A stretch of DNA of 6,669 nucleotides, taken from assembly GCA_937910835.1 (NCBI GenBank), contig CALEMG010000177.1:1-6669 (forward strand). Reading direction: 5' to 3'. The stretch is from an uncultured Alphaproteobacteria bacterium (GTDB lineage: Bacteria; Pseudomonadota; Alphaproteobacteria; Sneathiellales; Sneathiellaceae). The notes under the pieces are model-generated. The model saw nothing but the letters and a program-made list of their open reading frames with translations, was not told where the DNA came from and made no database searches. A program made the translations under genes and the position numbers. Positions 5,739 through 6,669 of the stretch are shown one piece after another (within the stretch, counting starts at the first letter, position 1; every line of letters begins with the position of its first letter).

Positions 5739-6071
5739 ATGATGAGACAACGTATGACATCCGTGTCCGCAGTTCCGTTGCGTGCCGTCTTGATTGGCGG
5801 TCTGTGTCTCGGAATCACGGCTTGTGCGTCGCCAATGACGGAAACAGAGAGCATGAAGATTGAGGCGGCCAAAATGGACGCGGCTCAGGCCAAGGAAGAT
5901 GCCGCTAAGTCCCTCATGATCATGGAAGAATTAAAAGCCATGAATGCCGAAACCATGAGATCGAGCCAGGAAGCCGCCGCCGCCGCGCAGGCCGCGCAGG
6001 AAGCGGCAGACCGGGCAGCCCGCATCGCAGCGGAACTCGAAGCTATGTATAACAAGCAGCTTCGCAAGTAA
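5739..6071 (+). CDS. small Lpp/OprI-like alanine-zipper lipoprotein
   Basis: A 110-residue precursor with a type II signal peptide: basic n-region (MRQR), hydrophobic stretch AVLIGGLCLGI and lipobox ITAC, with lipidation predicted at Cys29. Residue +2 is Ala, not Asp, so Lol sorting to the outer membrane is expected. The 82-residue mature part is one continuous helix. Residues 39-108 make ten uninterrupted heptads with small or hydrophobic a/d positions (I41, A44, A48, A51, A55, S58, M62, L65 ... A97, L100), an alanine zipper. It ends QLRK, with C-terminal Arg-Lys as in E. coli Lpp (YRK) and Pseudomonas OprI (SRK), whose last Lys is joined to peptidoglycan. Two adjacent ATGs (5739, 5742) share AAGGAG at 5729-5734; either could be used. 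It sits 12 bases after the attachment-family gene and converges, 9 bases away, with an L,D-transpeptidase. The lipoprotein call is firm; a peptidoglycan-linked role is inferred. Confidence 0.85.
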   Translation: MMRQRMTSVSAVPLRAVLIGGLCLGITACASPMTETESMKIEAAKMDAAQAKEDAAKSLMIMEELKAMNAETMRSSQEAAAAAQAAQEAADRAARIAAELEAMYNKQLRK

Positions 6072-6080
6072 TTGTCTTAG

Positions 6081-6669
6081 CTATTCGGCGATTATTATAG
6101 GTACACCTCGCCTTTCCCGGATGATGCGGTCGAATGCGGCCCAGTCAATTTGGGAAAGGTTGTGTGCTTTTGCCTTTTCAACAACGGCGTGCTGTACTTC
6201 TGTCAATTCACCGGGGGGGACTGCGTCGAATACGCCCACCGCTTCAATCTGGTCCGCCTGCTCGCCCGTGGGATGGGCTTCCAGATAGAGGGCCTCGCCG
6301 TCCCAACCGACCTTCACAGGCTCGTCTATCAGATTGACCGGCATGCCGATTGTCGCAAGGCCGAAGACTTCCTTGATATCCGCATCATAGAGCCGGACGC
6401 AGCCGCTGCTGACCCGGCGGCCAATTCCGGCGGGCTTGTTGGTGCCATGGATAATATATCCGTCCCAGCCGATACGGACGGCATACTTCCCGAGCGGGTT
6501 GGCGGGCCCCGGCGGCACCATGGCCGGTAGCGACGGGTCAAGTTCCCGCATCGTTTTTGTTGGTCGCCAGGTGGGGTTTTCCCGAAGCTCCGATACTTTT
6601 AATTCGCCGGTCGGGGTGCGACGTCCCTCCCGCCCGATTCCGATAGGCCATGAGCGGATGTCATCCCCC
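6081..6669 (-). CDS. L,D-transpeptidase of the ErfK/YbiS/YcfS/YnhG type (5' end beyond window)
   Basis: A YkuD-domain periplasmic enzyme, visible for 195 residues. The reading frame stays open to the right edge, so the ATG at 6551 is internal and the true N terminus, with any signal peptide and LysM, is missing. In order: WPIGIGREGRRTPTGELKV, NPTWRPT, the LPAMVPPGPANPLG block, IHGTN (catalytic-type His, codon 6447-6449), VSSGCVRLYDADI with the nucleophile Cys (codon 6399-6401), then IDEPVKVGWDGEALYLEAHP. The VPPGPANPLG block and the C-terminal IDEPVK...LYLEAH extension mark the subgroup that in E. coli attaches Lpp to meso-diaminopimelate, as opposed to the shorter YcbB or YkuD types. The motif is SSGC instead of the commoner SHGC, an accepted variant. 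It converges with the lipoprotein gene 9 bases away, which suggests an enzyme-substrate pair. Confidence 0.93.
   Translation of the reverse strand, partial: GDDIRSWPIGIGREGRRTPTGELKVSELRENPTWRPTKTMRELDPSLPAMVPPGPANPLGKYAVRIGWDGYIIHGTNKPAGIGRRVSSGCVRLYDADIKEVFGLATIGMPVNLIDEPVKVGWDGEALYLEAHPTGEQADQIEAVGVFDAVPPGELTEVQHAVVEKAKAHNLSQIDWAAFDRIIRERRGVPIIIAE

Noticed and set aside
6150..6530. Plus-strand open frame of 126 codons over the L,D-transpeptidase gene
   Set aside because: The minus strand carries the complete HGTN/SSGC catalytic blocks; this frame is a shadow.

Overview
The window reads as ordinary chromosomal DNA from an alphaproteobacterium. The evidence is a moderate-to-high GC content by eye, the order dnaJ-like / fabI / aroC, a class-2 (Phasin_2-like) phasin, and an FNR/FixK-type operator. 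The genus cannot be fixed from sequence alone; a free-living Rhodospirillales- or Sneathiella-like lineage is a guess. No rRNA, tRNA, CRISPR array, insertion sequence or phage gene was seen.

Left part (1-3692, all + strand). The window opens with the last 25 codons of an unidentified gene. Four complete genes follow: a zinc-finger-less DnaJ/CbpA-type co-chaperone, the NADH-dependent enoyl-ACP reductase FabI, chorismate synthase AroC, and an AhpD/carboxymuconolactone-decarboxylase-family peroxidase-related protein. fabI, aroC and the AhpD-like gene are separated by 24-36 bases and look cotranscribed. A 133-base gap before fabI holds a hairpin and a plausible sigma70 promoter, so fabI may start its own transcript.

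Middle (3704-4867). dusA, encoding tRNA-dihydrouridine synthase A, lies on the minus strand, convergent with the AhpD-like gene. Its promoter appears to sit so close to the start codon that the mRNA may be nearly leaderless. The 195-base divergent region between dusA and the next gene contains a perfect TTGAT-N4-ATCAA FNR/FixK box. The box is spaced as in a class II activated promoter, and a 7-4-7 palindrome lies over the predicted -10.

Right part (4868-6669). On the + strand are a short Met/Cys-rich phasin-like protein, a 'host attachment' family protein (PF10116-like), and a small alanine-zipper lipoprotein ending in -Arg-Lys. Nine bases beyond the lipoprotein, convergent and running off the right edge, is an L,D-transpeptidase of the ErfK/YbiS/YcfS/YnhG type. 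In E. coli these enzymes attach the C-terminal lysine of Braun's lipoprotein (Lpp) to peptidoglycan. The pair therefore looks like a candidate Lpp-type outer-membrane tether together with its cross-linking enzyme. That would be notable in alphaproteobacteria, where the described tethers are mostly beta-barrel proteins. If the FNR-driven transcript reads through, phasin, attachment-family protein and lipoprotein would all be induced at low oxygen.
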